In this document: in pieces, positions 1 to 13,751 of the stretch
Layout of the letters: each line of letters starts with the position of its first letter
How positions within the stretch are numbered: the stretch's first letter is position 1
Assembly: GCA_010093605.1 (NCBI GenBank)
Contig: MU004188.1
Coordinates: forward strand, 1,064,341 to 1,128,340
Reading direction: 5' to 3'
Origin: Lophium mytilinum
Taxonomy: Eukaryota; Ascomycota; Dothideomycetes; Mytilinidiales; Mytilinidiaceae
DNA length: 64,000 bases
The notes under the pieces: model-generated
The model's database searches: none
What the model saw: only the letters and a program-made list of their open reading frames with translations
What the model was told of the DNA's origin: nothing
Made by a program: the position numbers and the translations under genes

Positions 1-546
1 TGTAGTCAGTTACGCCTGTTACCTTCGCGACTGTTCGCGAGAGTAGGGGGAGCCAGAAGCCTGTTGTTGTGTTCTGATTAGATATATTTTCTTTCTTTAT
101 CATAAAACGTGACGGCATGGTCATTCGGCTCTTGAATCCAGCAATCGAAGCAACCCAATTAACGAACCGGAGAAACAGAGTTCGGACATCAAAAATAGTA
201 AGACGTTTCAAAACAACCAACACATCTATAATTCAATTCGGAAGACAAATAGAATGATCAAAAACCTACCAACCTCCCTCGCTACCTCGCCCACCACATC
301 CCCCACAATCCCTACATGCCCCCTCGTGGCCACGAGCAGGTGCCCCGCCGTCATAGGCAGGATGTCCAGGAAAGCGACGACATCGCGCGACGCCAGCACG
401 ACGAACGCGCTCGGCGACACGCGCTCTGGGTCCGCGGTCGCGTCGGTGGGGACGCTGGCGGCAAGGGTTGACGAGGACGCGGGCGCGGACGGGGCGGGAT
501 ACGCGGCGGCGATGGCGCAGAAGGGACAGGGGCTGGTGTCGTTCAT
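1..546 (-). CDS. HIT-family nucleotide-binding protein (partial)
   Basis: Histidine-triad family protein, a class of nucleotide phosphoramidases and hydrolases; the gene runs off the left edge. Exon 1 is 270-546 (ATG at 546) and encodes the CPFC start, the strand VAFLDILPMTAGHLLVATR and a following helix. A GTAGGT donor at 269 and an AACAG acceptor at 61 define a 209-bp intron. Exon 2 (60 down to 1) continues in frame as FWLPLLSRTVAKVTG, which matches the helix that precedes the HxHxH motif in fungal HIT proteins. The histidine triad itself would lie beyond base 1, so the active site cannot be checked. The N-terminal 40 residues are Ala/Pro/Ser-rich and probably flexible. The family call is firm; the substrate is unknown. 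Confidence 0.85.
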
Positions 547-1166
547 TGCATTGAGGCTGGCGGCACTGCGTAACTTTGGTGGGTTGGTTACTGGGGTGCT
601 GTTATGGGGGCGGCGGCATGCTGTGTTGTGTTTAGGTACTTCAATTGGGAGGACGTGACGTCTATGAGGCGGTGGGAGACGAGGCTGGATGGGAAAGTTG
701 CCGAGGTTGGAAATAGAGAAATTCTAACCACTCTTTCTACAACTTCTTATGGCAATGTTGTATATATTCATGTGTGTTTCGACTCTCGCAATTAATCAAT
801 CAACTCAAATCCCATAACCTTCCTGGGATTCTCGTGGAACCTAAAACCGTGTATCCAACTTCTCTAACATTTATCTATCCTTTCAGTCCCCCAAGCTAGC
901 TAATTTCCATTATTGGGCATTGTACATTCGAACGTATGCAAAATTGGGATGCCCGAGGGGAAATGCTGTCAACCCATCTTTCTTTGAACAAGGACTAAAG
1001 ATGGGCGAGCAGCCGAAGAAGGACTGAATCCTCGTGAATTTGAATTCTGCGGTTAGCTCTCTGCTCGATGATAGCGGTAGAAAGCTCGGATACTTAATCT
1101 ATAAAGATTAAATATAAGTCGCAACTGCACGCTCGCAAACGCCCATTAGGTGGACGTGATACCATT
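547..1166. other. Intergenic: HIT promoter and transporter 3' end
   Basis: About 620 bp between two minus-strand genes. The right part is presumably the 3' UTR of the transporter, and the left part the promoter and 5' UTR of the HIT gene. It turns AT-rich around 690-1130. The short ORFs here have no recognisable domain or splice context, and I see no RNA gene or repeat. Confidence 0.5.
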
Positions 1167-2453
1167 TCATGTAGCGGTACTTGCTCTCCTTTGAGCCGCT
1201 TCCTCAACATCTTCAATCTGAGCACCCAGAAGTGCAGTTTCCTCGTCAACAGCTGCGGTCTTCGGTGTGTCTTTAACGGCTTTCTGAGGCTTCTGTAGCG
1301 CCGACCACAACGTACTCGCGATTACTATAGCTCCACCAACAAAGCTCGACATCCCAGGAAGAACACCCCAGATACTCCAGTCAAACAACAACGCAAACAC
1401 CACTTGAGTGTATAGGATGCTAGTTGCCTTGCTGCTTTTGTCAAGCTGCAGCCCAGCCGTGAGAAGAAACTGCAGTATGAATCCCAAAACACCGAGGAGA
1501 GAGAGGAGTGCCCATTCTCGAGGACCTTGAGGTTTGACGAACCCGATGTTAGGTGTGATAAGAAGTATCAAAGTAGAGCCAACCGTGCTGACGAAGGCAA
1601 AGTAATTGACAGAGACGAGGGCATGAGCTCTGTCGCCAATGACTCGGATCATTGTATACGCTCCAGAAGCTCCTAGAACTCCCAGGACAGAGATAGCAAT
1701 CGCAATGAGACGCTGTGTTGTAGTCACTTCGTCCACTGGGTTACCCATATTTGTACTGTTGGCTTTGTCGCCAAAGAGAGCAGCAGGATGAGCAATAATA
1801 ACCACACCAACCAAAGCGAGAACTCCAGCGCAAAGGTCTTTCCATGAGAAGACTGCACCCAGGAGTAGTGAGCAAGCCCACGCCGTAACAATCGGTACTA
1901 GGAATCTGAAGACAGTGGCTTCGGCAAGAGGCAAATAATGCACCGAGTCTAACGACACCTTCAGTAGCCGCCCACCATTGCGATATGAATACGGGATTAT
2001 GTGAAATAATGGAATCTTACAATACAGGCACCAAAGTCCAAAGAATCCAAACAAGGCACGCAGGACTAGTAAACCCCTAACACTCTTTTTCCCCAAAGGA
2101 AAGTCGTGAACTTTGGTCAACCACATATACATTGAACTCAGGACGAAAGTCACACTCATGCGTGCAACGATAATCTGGTAATGGCATAAAGATTAGTGAA
2201 CAGAAATGGGGAATTTGGAGAAATAATAGTGACAAACCTGGAACGGATGCATGCCACCGTCGCCTAGCTGGAGAAAGCGAGCTATTGCATCCATTGACGA
2301 CCCGGCTACCTGAGCGAGAAGAATTAAGAAAACTCCTTTGTTGTTATGGTATACTCTTCTCCAGGCTCTCTCCCGTGTTGGTTGTCCGGACGTCAACGTC
2401 TCGTCAGGGCCTTCATCCTGCGCATCCTGTGGCTGGGGGTGAGATATGGGCAT
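1167..2453 (-). CDS. DMT-superfamily (EamA-like) membrane transporter
   Basis: Integral membrane protein of the drug/metabolite transporter superfamily, 383 aa. Exons are 2238-2453, 2021-2174 and 1167-1948. Intron 1 has a GTTTGT donor and TACCAG acceptor. Intron 2 (1949-2020, 72 bp) has a GTAAGA donor and TTAG acceptor, and its removal restores the family motif as FGLWCLYYSVHYLPLAEATV. About ten hydrophobic helices are visible, with soluble tails: an acidic/polar N-terminus and a charged C-terminus after the last helix (near TLWSALQKPQK). I start at the ATG at 2453; the extra upstream codons read from a TTG, not an ATG. Fungal relatives are mostly uncharacterised and sit in Golgi, vacuole or plasma membrane; the substrate cannot be inferred. 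Intron 2 is a multiple of three with no stop, so retention would insert 24 residues in frame. Confidence 0.85.
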
Positions 2454-3164
2454 TCTAGAGAGGTGTAGGATCAAGAGGATCTGACTATGGTATTCATAGA
2501 GTTTATTTCCATAGCAGTGTCTAAGTATGAATCGAGGCTGGAAATTTTCAGATACGCGTGACTATCACTTATGTCAGCACTACAACTAGTCTTCTCTTGG
2601 CCAATGAGCGTTTGCTCTTGGTATGGCCCGAATAGACCCTCGTAAAACGGCGTTACAAACGTCCAATTTCGGGTTGGTATTCATCAGAAACCTGCGATTG
2701 GCTAAGCAATTCCAACTTCACAAGCTCCACTCTCTTTTCAGGAATCCACTCATTCAGCTTCTCGCACAACTCATCCAAACCCTCTTCATCCCCTTCAAAT
2801 TCGCCAGAAGGACGCCGTCATGATAAGGATGAGCTACGCCATGCAAGTACAATATATACGAGTATCCACAAGAACCCCACACCATAAGCTCCTTAAACAG
2901 GATATACAATCCCAAAACGTCTACAACAAGAGACGCTTACTAATCAACACCGCAATGTTGCGTCAACATTTGAAAAGGCTAAGCGGTATCTTATCATGTT
3001 GCAAGCTCTAGGGACTAACTAATCTTACTAGTAAACATGGCTGCTCCAATGCTCGCGTCTATATAAAAGCCGCGCCCTATTATCCACAATCTATTTCCCA
3101 ACACATAAGAGCCGCACCACTCCCAACTGCATACCCACCCATCCCAACTCCCCCTCCTCCAACA
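2454..3164. other. Intergenic between divergent genes
   Basis: This 711-bp spacer separates the minus-strand transporter from the plus-strand hydrolase and should hold both promoters. A TATA box lies near its right end. A stop-bounded minus-strand frame at 2653-2817 reads as an acidic, gene-like peptide but has no start codon (see findings). The small plus-strand ORFs here look like chance. Confidence 0.45.
3060..3068 (+). promoter_or_regulatory. TATA box of the alpha/beta hydrolase gene
   Basis: TATATAAAA followed by a GC-rich stretch, 97 bp before the ATG at 3165. The CA-rich tract between it and the ATG is typical of a fungal 5' UTR. Position and consensus are seen; function is inferred. 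Confidence 0.6.
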
Positions 3165-4148
3165 ATGCCTTCCACCTCAAACAACTTCGTCCTACCTCGC
3201 CCCGGCTTCGCACCCAGCCCCCCAGTCCCCCCAATCCCAGCCCCTTCGGAATCCGCCTTCACCACCACCTTCGGCGCCCTTCTCCCCCCAGCCCAATACC
3301 TCCACCTCCACCAAGGAAACGCGGCCTACTACCCTCTTCCCCCATCCACCCCCTCCCCCAACCCCCCGCGGATCCTCCTCATCCACGGCGTCCAAACCCC
3401 CGCCCTGGGCCTCCTCCCCCTCGTCCGTGCCCTCCGCGCCTCTTTCCCAACCGCGCACCTCGCGCTCCTCGACCTCTGGGGCCACGGCCTCAGCGACACA
3501 CCCGTCCTCCCCCACACCCCCGCCCTCTTCCACTCCCTCCTCGACGCCGTCTTCGACGCCCTCGCCTGGCCCACCGCCCACCTCATCGGCTACTCCTTCG
3601 GCGGCGCGCTAGCCGTCGGCTACGCCGTCTCACGACCCTCCCGCGTGCAGAGCTTCACGCTCGTCGCGCCGGCGGGGCTGATCCGCTCCGCAGCGCTCAC
3701 AGACGAGGAGCGGGGGCACCTGCGCGGCGGGGGGGACGAGGCGGCGGCGCGGCGGTGGGTGCTAGAGTTCCTCGGGGGGTACGAGGCGCCGCCGGGGGAT
3801 TGGAGGGAGCGGGTGGCGCGGGGGGAGGTGGTTGCGGAGGCGGTGCGGGCGTGGCAGATGCGGGAGCATGGGGGCCATGGGGCGTCTGTTGTTGCGGTGG
3901 TGAGGGATGCGGGGCCGTTTGATAGTGATGCGGAATTTTTGAAAGCGGTGCAGACGGGGATTCCGTCGCTTGTGGTCTTGGGGGAGCTGGATGAGGTGTG
4001 TGCTGAGCGGGACATTAAAGAGCTTGGGTTTGGGAATGTTGTTGTGGTTCCGCAGGTTGGGCATGGTGTCGTTAGGGAGCGAGTGCCAGAGGTCGCGGGG
4101 TTCATCAGCGACTTCTGGACGAAAATCAACTTGACCAGCAGCGGTTGA
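3165..4148 (+). CDS. Alpha/beta hydrolase fold protein
   Basis: Single-exon serine hydrolase of the alpha/beta fold, 327 aa. The oxyanion region is LLIHGVQTP (about residue 69). A strand LALLDLWGHGLSD follows, and the nucleophile elbow is GYSFGG with Ser near residue 146. The acid is probably the Asp in LGELDEVC (about 275), and the catalytic His is in QVGHGVVRE (about 302). A cap region lies between the nucleophile and the acid. No signal peptide is evident, so it is probably cytosolic. The fold and catalytic triad are clear; the substrate (ester, epoxide, lactone or other) is not. The first two thirds are very C-rich on the coding strand and the rest becomes G-rich, which creates long antisense shadow frames. 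Confidence 0.88.
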   Translation: MPSTSNNFVLPRPGFAPSPPVPPIPAPSESAFTTTFGALLPPAQYLHLHQGNAAYYPLPPSTPSPNPPRILLIHGVQTPALGLLPLVRALRASFPTAHLALLDLWGHGLSDTPVLPHTPALFHSLLDAVFDALAWPTAHLIGYSFGGALAVGYAVSRPSRVQSFTLVAPAGLIRSAALTDEERGHLRGGGDEAAARRWVLEFLGGYEAPPGDWRERVARGEVVAEAVRAWQMREHGGHGASVVAVVRDAGPFDSDAEFLKAVQTGIPSLVVLGELDEVCAERDIKELGFGNVVVVPQVGHGVVRERVPEVAGFISDFWTKINLTSSG

Positions 4149-4843
4149 AAGAGACCGTGATGGTAGACGATGCGAGATTAGGAAAGGAGAAGGTACTAGA
4201 AGCAGATCAAACGTAGACACCTAGAATAGTGAGAAAGTTGGTAAGAAACCTTTTATTGCCATGCTATCAACATCAATCCAAGGGGTGAAGAATCCCATCA
4301 AAGCCCGCTGAGAGAAAAACACCGTGACCCCAACCGACCCCCCAAAAGCAGCACAGCAAAGACAATGATTTCGGACCGATAGTGATAACAAGGTTAAGGT
4401 ATCAGGTCTAGAAAAGAGAAGCGGAGGTCGCAGGCACTCATACACAAAACGAGTACAAGAGAGTACCGCTCTATCAAACCTACTTCGTTTTGGCAGAGTC
4501 CACCTTGCCGCTCACTAATCATACATGATGCCCAACCGGCTGCAAGCAATCAAGCCAACACGTGTGACCGCGCTGTCGGCCTTCTTGCCGCAGTGTCGAG
4601 CTTTATCCAGAGATACCCAGACGAATGTAAAAATCGTCCTATTAGACGCCGCCCAGCAGGATGGAAAAGAGATGAGTATAAGGAAATGCCACCCGATGTG
4701 GAACGCCGTTTGAAACCCAAAATGCAGCATGCAGAGATATCCATCGTCGACGAGGAGAGCCAAGACGCGTGTGAATAGTCGTCATTGAGTATCATGATTG
4801 CTTGAGAAATGAGATGATGAGTCATCAAAGCGCGAGGACAACA
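4149..4843. other. Intergenic, convergent 3' ends
   Basis: About 695 bp between the ends of the plus-strand hydrolase and the minus-strand cyclin, so it should hold two 3' UTRs. Several overlapping ORFs of 60-90 codons occur on both strands without domains or splice signals; I treat them as chance. No RNA gene was recognised. Confidence 0.45.
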
Positions 4844-6629
4844 CTATGGTCGAGCGCTCTTAACGGCGTCGATCGCACGAGGCTTCGCACCGTTGGCAGG
4901 AGCCAGCGCGTTGCCGAAGCTGGCAACATACTCCTTGGCCCACCGACGCAGGACAATAGATGCTGAAAGGAAATTAGTTGAGCTCGTCGAGTGTGATATA
5001 GATGACGTGCTTACCCTTCAAGAACTTTTTGCTGGCGTACTTCTTGAAGAACGCTTCATGACTGACAGGACCAGAGAGATAATCGATCATGAGCTGGAGG
5101 ACAGGTTGTATCTCTTCCTCGGTGTAACCAGCGTAATGTGCGAGGGTAGCGTCCTATCGACAAGAGTTAGTAAAACAACATGCGTGAAACAGACGGCACA
5201 CATACCCATTCACCACGCTCAAGGACCAAGCGAGCAAGATACATCGCGGCAGCAGCAACCTGGCTGGGGGGATGTCCAATGAATCGATGGTCCAAGCAGC
5301 CGATCTCCAAAAGGTACTTTCCAAGAGTACGTGTCTGCATGTCGTAGTTGTCGGCCTTAGATATCCTCCGCAGGAAGTTCATTGGGTTCGGATAGCTCAA
5401 GTCATAGTTCAGAGCGGCAAGAAGGAAACGCTCAGCGTTGAGGATCTCATCCTCAGAAAAACCGTCATCGGCGACGTGGCGGAAGTTCTGAACATGAGGC
5501 GACAACACCTCCTCGTACTTGGATGCGATGAACATCGCGGTGACACCAACAAGCTGTAGACGGTCGAGCTGGACCACTTTGCAGGACAGGAATCGGTCGA
5601 TGATGTTGACGGCCAAGAACAAGGTTTCCGGGAGCAGACGGAATCGAGTGTGAACCTCTAGCAGCCAGTCGACGAGTATACCCCGCATCTTCCACTCGAG
5701 CTCATTCTGGCTGTCCATGTAATCCGGGTTGGGCATGGTAGAGATCTCCAACTCTTTCAAGTACTCGAAGATCTCAACGACGTACTCAGAAACCATCAGC
5801 GGGTCGTCCATGTCTTCTTTGTCCAAGTCCTGAGGTTCGTCCTTCATCTCCTCCTCCTCGAAGACTTCGACCTCCTCTTGGACCTTGGCACGCTCGTGCT
5901 TGGTTGAGCCGGCCTTCGTGACGATGTCCCTCTCAACCTCGACGGTGACAGTCGTCTTCACGTTTGGATGGGGCAGGACGTTTTCAGATTCCTCTGGGTC
6001 CTGCTCCTTGACCGATGCCGCGCTCGAGGCTGACGTATTCCTCTTCTTCACTGGATTGCCCATGACGCCGGAGCCACTGGCGGGCCGTTTGAGATCAGAT
6101 GATGCGGTAGTCTTCTCCTTGGGTCCAAGAACAGAACGCGTCGAATTAGTTCTGGAGACCTTCTGGATCTTGGTGGGATGAGCTGCCTTCGAGACGAGGC
6201 CCGTCTTGGTTGCTAACGGCTTCTTTAACTCCTTTCCGTCCTTTGAGTTCTTGTCGCCATTTACGAGATCATCCTTGGCGAGGTTGGTGACGTTGGTCTT
6301 CTCTCCCAACGCAGCACGCTTTCGAGCCTGAGTACCATTGGCGGTTAATCCGGCAGCGGACTTCTTGGACTGCAAAGCCTTCTTCGGCACGTCGCCAGGC
6401 GCGACATTGGTTTCTAAGGCGGCAGTTTTGGCACGCGTAACGCGCGTCGTTCCTGTAGCAGCGTTCTCGTCATTCTCGTTGGTGATGGCCCGATGGCGGA
6501 GAGACCGTGCCTAGTGAGAGAGGTTAGATGAGAGATCGACGGAGGCCATGAGGTATGACCATGTTTGGGAAGTGCCAAGACACGTAATTGCACGCGTTGG
6601 GCATGAGCAACACTTACGACAGGAGGCAT
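4844..6629 (-). CDS. G2/mitotic B-type cyclin (NimE/Cdc13/Clb type)
   Basis: B-type cyclin that activates Cdk1 for mitosis, 524 aa. Exons are 6618-6629 (only ATG plus three codons), 5206-6510, 5015-5153 and 4844-4962, all GT-AG. The disordered N-terminus carries a destruction box, RAALGEKTN at residues 69-77, the signal for APC/C-driven degradation. The cyclin box starts near residue 256, with MRGILVDWLLEVHTRFRL and the hallmark FIASKYEE. The C-terminal cyclin fold continues through PPSQVAAAAMYLAR and, after splicing, the HYAGYTEEEIQPV segment. The protein ends in a basic tail. Fungi have one or two mitotic cyclins (nimE in Aspergillus, cdc13 in fission yeast); which orthologue this is was not resolved. 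The start is fixed by the GTAAGT donor right after codon four. Confidence 0.95.
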
Positions 6630-7936
6630 TGTGAGTGAGTGGAGAGTGAGACACTTCGACGACTCAAGGGGGATTCGAGAAGTTGGTGAAGTAGTGTGGT
6701 GGAGAGCTAAGAGTGGTTGTTGTTATGATGTACTGCAGTGGAGCAATTAGCGTTCCTGAACACCCAAACAAAGGTGAATCGGAGCGGATAGCGGCAAAAA
6801 CATACGCGGTAAGAGTGCCAGAGAGCCCGACAGAGACACGAGGGCCGGCTCGAGCGTATACGTGAAGATGCTCTGGAGTATCAAGGTCCTGGACACGCTC
6901 TGAGGGATACAGCGATGGGAATATGCGGCGACGAAGAACCCAAAGCCCCAGCAACGCGAAGGCCGTAGTGGTGAGGCGGACGGAGAGAGATGCAGCTCGG
7001 ACGAGCAGAAGGGGGGACGGCGGAGATGGTGGTGGTGGGCGGCGCTGAGGTAGAGGGAAGAGTAGGCGGGAAGGTTTGTTTTGAAGGTGAGGTAGGCGTG
7101 CCGGCCTTGGCAGAGGGCGCTAGCGTGGAGCAACGCGGTGGTGCAGGCAACTGGACGTGCGGGCGAGGCGAGACGGGCGCGAAACACGCACGAGAGGGCA
7201 GCGGTGGTGGTATGGAGATGCTGGCGACGATGCAGACGACGATGGAAAGCGTATAAGAGTCGAGGATGCGCGAGGAGGACTGCTTGCTAAATACTCGGTA
7301 TCGATTGGCGATGGGTGTGAATTGAGGGCGAGCAGCAGAGGCAATGTTGTGAGGTCGATGGCGCCGTTGCCCGGGGATCGCGCCTGCCAGAACAGCTAGC
7401 GGCGTGCACAACTTTATACGTGCTGTGTAAGTATTTATGCTTGACGAGACTGGACATAAAGGATTTGACATATAGAAGCACCACTCTCAATTGATCTGAC
7501 AATGTAGCAGTGGAGTCTGCGCTTTCTTCTTGAAAGGATGAAGAAGATCAAACTTTGAGAGCGGAGCAATGCGCTGGACTTGCATGCGCTGGACTTGCAT
7601 GTCAATCCATACACGCGGTATAATATCTAGCCACTCCAGCTCTAGCAGATGGCAATAGCAGCATGATCAAATCCGAAGCTCCTCTACTACACTATCACGA
7701 GAGGAGCCTATGATAGGAGCAGTCTATCATAGTAGCAGTATACTAAAGTAACATGCTGGTCTGAATACATCTATCATCACAAGTCCTTATGCACGCCAAG
7801 CATTTAGCCGTCTCCAATCGAACCTTTTTCGAGAAACCTCACCACCATCAAGCCTCACGACACCACCAGGCCGCCCTCCCTCCCGCCATCCCGCTGGGCG
7901 TCAATGGCCCCAGACCACCGCCATTGATCCCCCACC
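6630..7936. other. Divergent promoter region, cyclin and uL2m
   Basis: About 1.3 kb between the cyclin start (minus) and the uL2m start (plus). It must hold both promoters and 5' UTRs. ORFs of 80-200 codons on both strands (around 6750-7470) are compositionally odd, rich in Ser/Pro/Arg, and lack domains; I reject them as genes. A 15-bp direct duplication lies at 7569-7598, and related short CTATGATAGGAGC / CTATCATAGTAGC motifs lie near 7708-7740. Confidence 0.5.
7569..7598 (+). repeat. 15-bp perfect tandem duplication
   Basis: The unit ATGCGCTGGACTTGC occurs twice back to back, followed by another ATG. It lies in the cyclin/uL2m promoter region about 340 bp upstream of the uL2m start. It could be a duplicated regulatory site or simple slippage. 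Confidence 0.8.
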
Positions 7937-9113
7937 ATGCTGCAAACCCGATTGCCCCTGCGGCCGACCTCCACCGCTTGCCGCTGCCTCCTATCCACAA
8001 TCCGCAGCTACGCCGTCGCCGCCGTCGACCGCAAGCCACCCCCAACCCTCGAGCCCACCGTCTCCGCCGGCGATGGCCAAATCTACCAAGCCGCGGGGCC
8101 CCGCAAGGAGTCCACCGTGCAAATGCGCACCTACAAGCCCCGCACCCCCGGGCTGCGCCATCTCAAACGGCCCATAAACGACCACCTGTGGAAAGGCCGC
8201 CCGGTCAGCAAGCTCACGTACCCCAAGACGGGCATGGGCAAGGCGGGCCGTAACAACTCTGGCCATGTGACCGTGCGGCATCGCGGCGGCGGCCACAAAC
8301 GGCGGATCCGCATCATCGACTACCACCGCCGCGGGCCGGGCGAGCACGTCGTGGAGCGCATCGAGTACGACCCGAATCGGAGCTCGCATATCGCGCTGCT
8401 GAGCAACTCGAAGACGAAGGAGCAGTCGTATGTGGTTGCTGCGGATGGGATGCGCGCGGGGGATAAGGTGGAGAGTTTCCGCTCGGGCATCCCGCAGCAC
8501 CTCATTGCGAGCATGGGCGGCGTGATTGATCCGGGTATGCTGGCGGCGAAGACGGCGTTTCGGGGGAACTGTCTTCCTGTGCGTATGGTGCCGATTGGCA
8601 CGCAGATCTTCAACGTGGGATCTAAGGCGACTGGTGGAGCGGTGTTCTGCCGCAGCGCTGGGACATATGCCGTGATCATGAGCAAAGAGGAGTCAAGGCA
8701 GAAGGTTAAGGAGGTGGTTATTCGGCTGCAGAGCGGCGAGCAGAGGAAGATCGATCCAGACGCCTGTTGTACCGTTGGAGTGGCCAGCAACCCGCACGCG
8801 CATTTTGCGCAGCTAGGAAAAGCTGGGCGAGCTCGATGGCTGGGTATCAGACCTACTGTGCGTGGTCTCGCTATGAACGCAGGTACGCATGCCACTCCAC
8901 ACTCTCTGTCTCACATCATGAATATACACTGACATATGTCCAGCCGACCATCCCCACGGAGGTGGACGAGGTAAATCAAAGGGAAACGTGCACCCCGTCA
9001 GTCCCTGGGGCACTCCAGCCAAAGGCGGATACAAAACGCGCCGCAAGAGGAACAAGAACGTGTGGCTGGTGCAAGACCGCGTGCGGAACCAAGGAAAGCG
9101 GAGACCGAAATAG
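7937..9113 (+). CDS. RML2: Mitochondrial large ribosomal subunit protein uL2m
   Basis: Mitochondrial homologue of bacterial ribosomal protein L2, near the peptidyl transferase centre; 371 aa. Exon 1 is 7937-8882 and exon 2 is 8944-9113, with a GTACGC donor and TCCAG acceptor. The N-terminal 30 residues are rich in Arg, Leu and Ser without acids, as in a mitochondrial presequence. The body shows the L2 blocks [15 protein letters not shown] and [14 protein letters not shown]. The spliced C-terminus gives the universal signature [14 protein letters not shown], then a basic tail ending in RNQGKRRPK. The His in the GGGRG-flanking loop, conserved in L2, is present. The junction falls exactly inside that signature, so the splice is well supported. 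Confidence 0.96.
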
Positions 9114-9771
9114 ACCACGCAGCACGTCTGCTGGAGCTCTTCGTTCGCATTGTATCAACATATTCTTCCTCCTCGACTGTATCATATCATCTAGGCTCGC
9201 GCAGATATACGCAAGACCCAATGTACAATCAGCCCTCTAGAGCTCTTCACATTGGTGACATCGTCTTAGCGCCTCAACTAGATTCGCATTCACAAATCGC
9301 AACGCCTTTAGGTGACACCTCCTTCCGTATGTGGGAGCATGGAAAAAACGACTGAACTTCATCTCATCTATGATATACCATACCCTCCCCTCCCCATGGC
9401 ATCTCCCCCTTCTCCACATCATTCAATCAATGCAACCATCCCTAAAACAGCCAATTTCACACAATCCCCGTCACATCTTGGAAGGATCTTATCCCTAACC
9501 ATCACCACCCATCCCATTCAAACGCTCAGGTCCCGCCCCGCATCTCTCATAATGAAAGCCCCCAGCCATCCCATCAACCCCAAAGCCCCCGAACGACCCG
9601 TGCTCTGAAACTGAAACGCCCCTAGCGCCCCATTGTTTGTGGCCATGCCCGGCTCGTGGAAGAAGAAAACAGGCCAGTCTGCCTTTTCGTGGTATCTTGC
9701 ATGCATAGTCGTGGCAGCCAGCGCGCGCGTCCAAAACCCTGACAACGAACAAGGAATTTTCAACACACGCA
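9114..9771. other. Intergenic, convergent 3' ends
   Basis: Spacer of 658 bp between the ends of uL2m (plus) and PKC1 (minus); probably both 3' UTRs. Short ORFs on both strands show no domain. No repeat or RNA gene was recognised. Confidence 0.45.

Positions 9772-13751
<3,980 letters not shown>

Noticed and set aside
6747-7471. Overlapping minus-strand ORFs of 146 and 196 codons upstream of the cyclin
   Set aside because: Ser/Pro/Arg-rich, no domain, different frames over the same bases; likely promoter or 5' UTR sequence.
8320-8895. Antisense ORF of 191 codons across uL2m
   Set aside because: Shadow of a well-supported conserved gene with strong codon bias.
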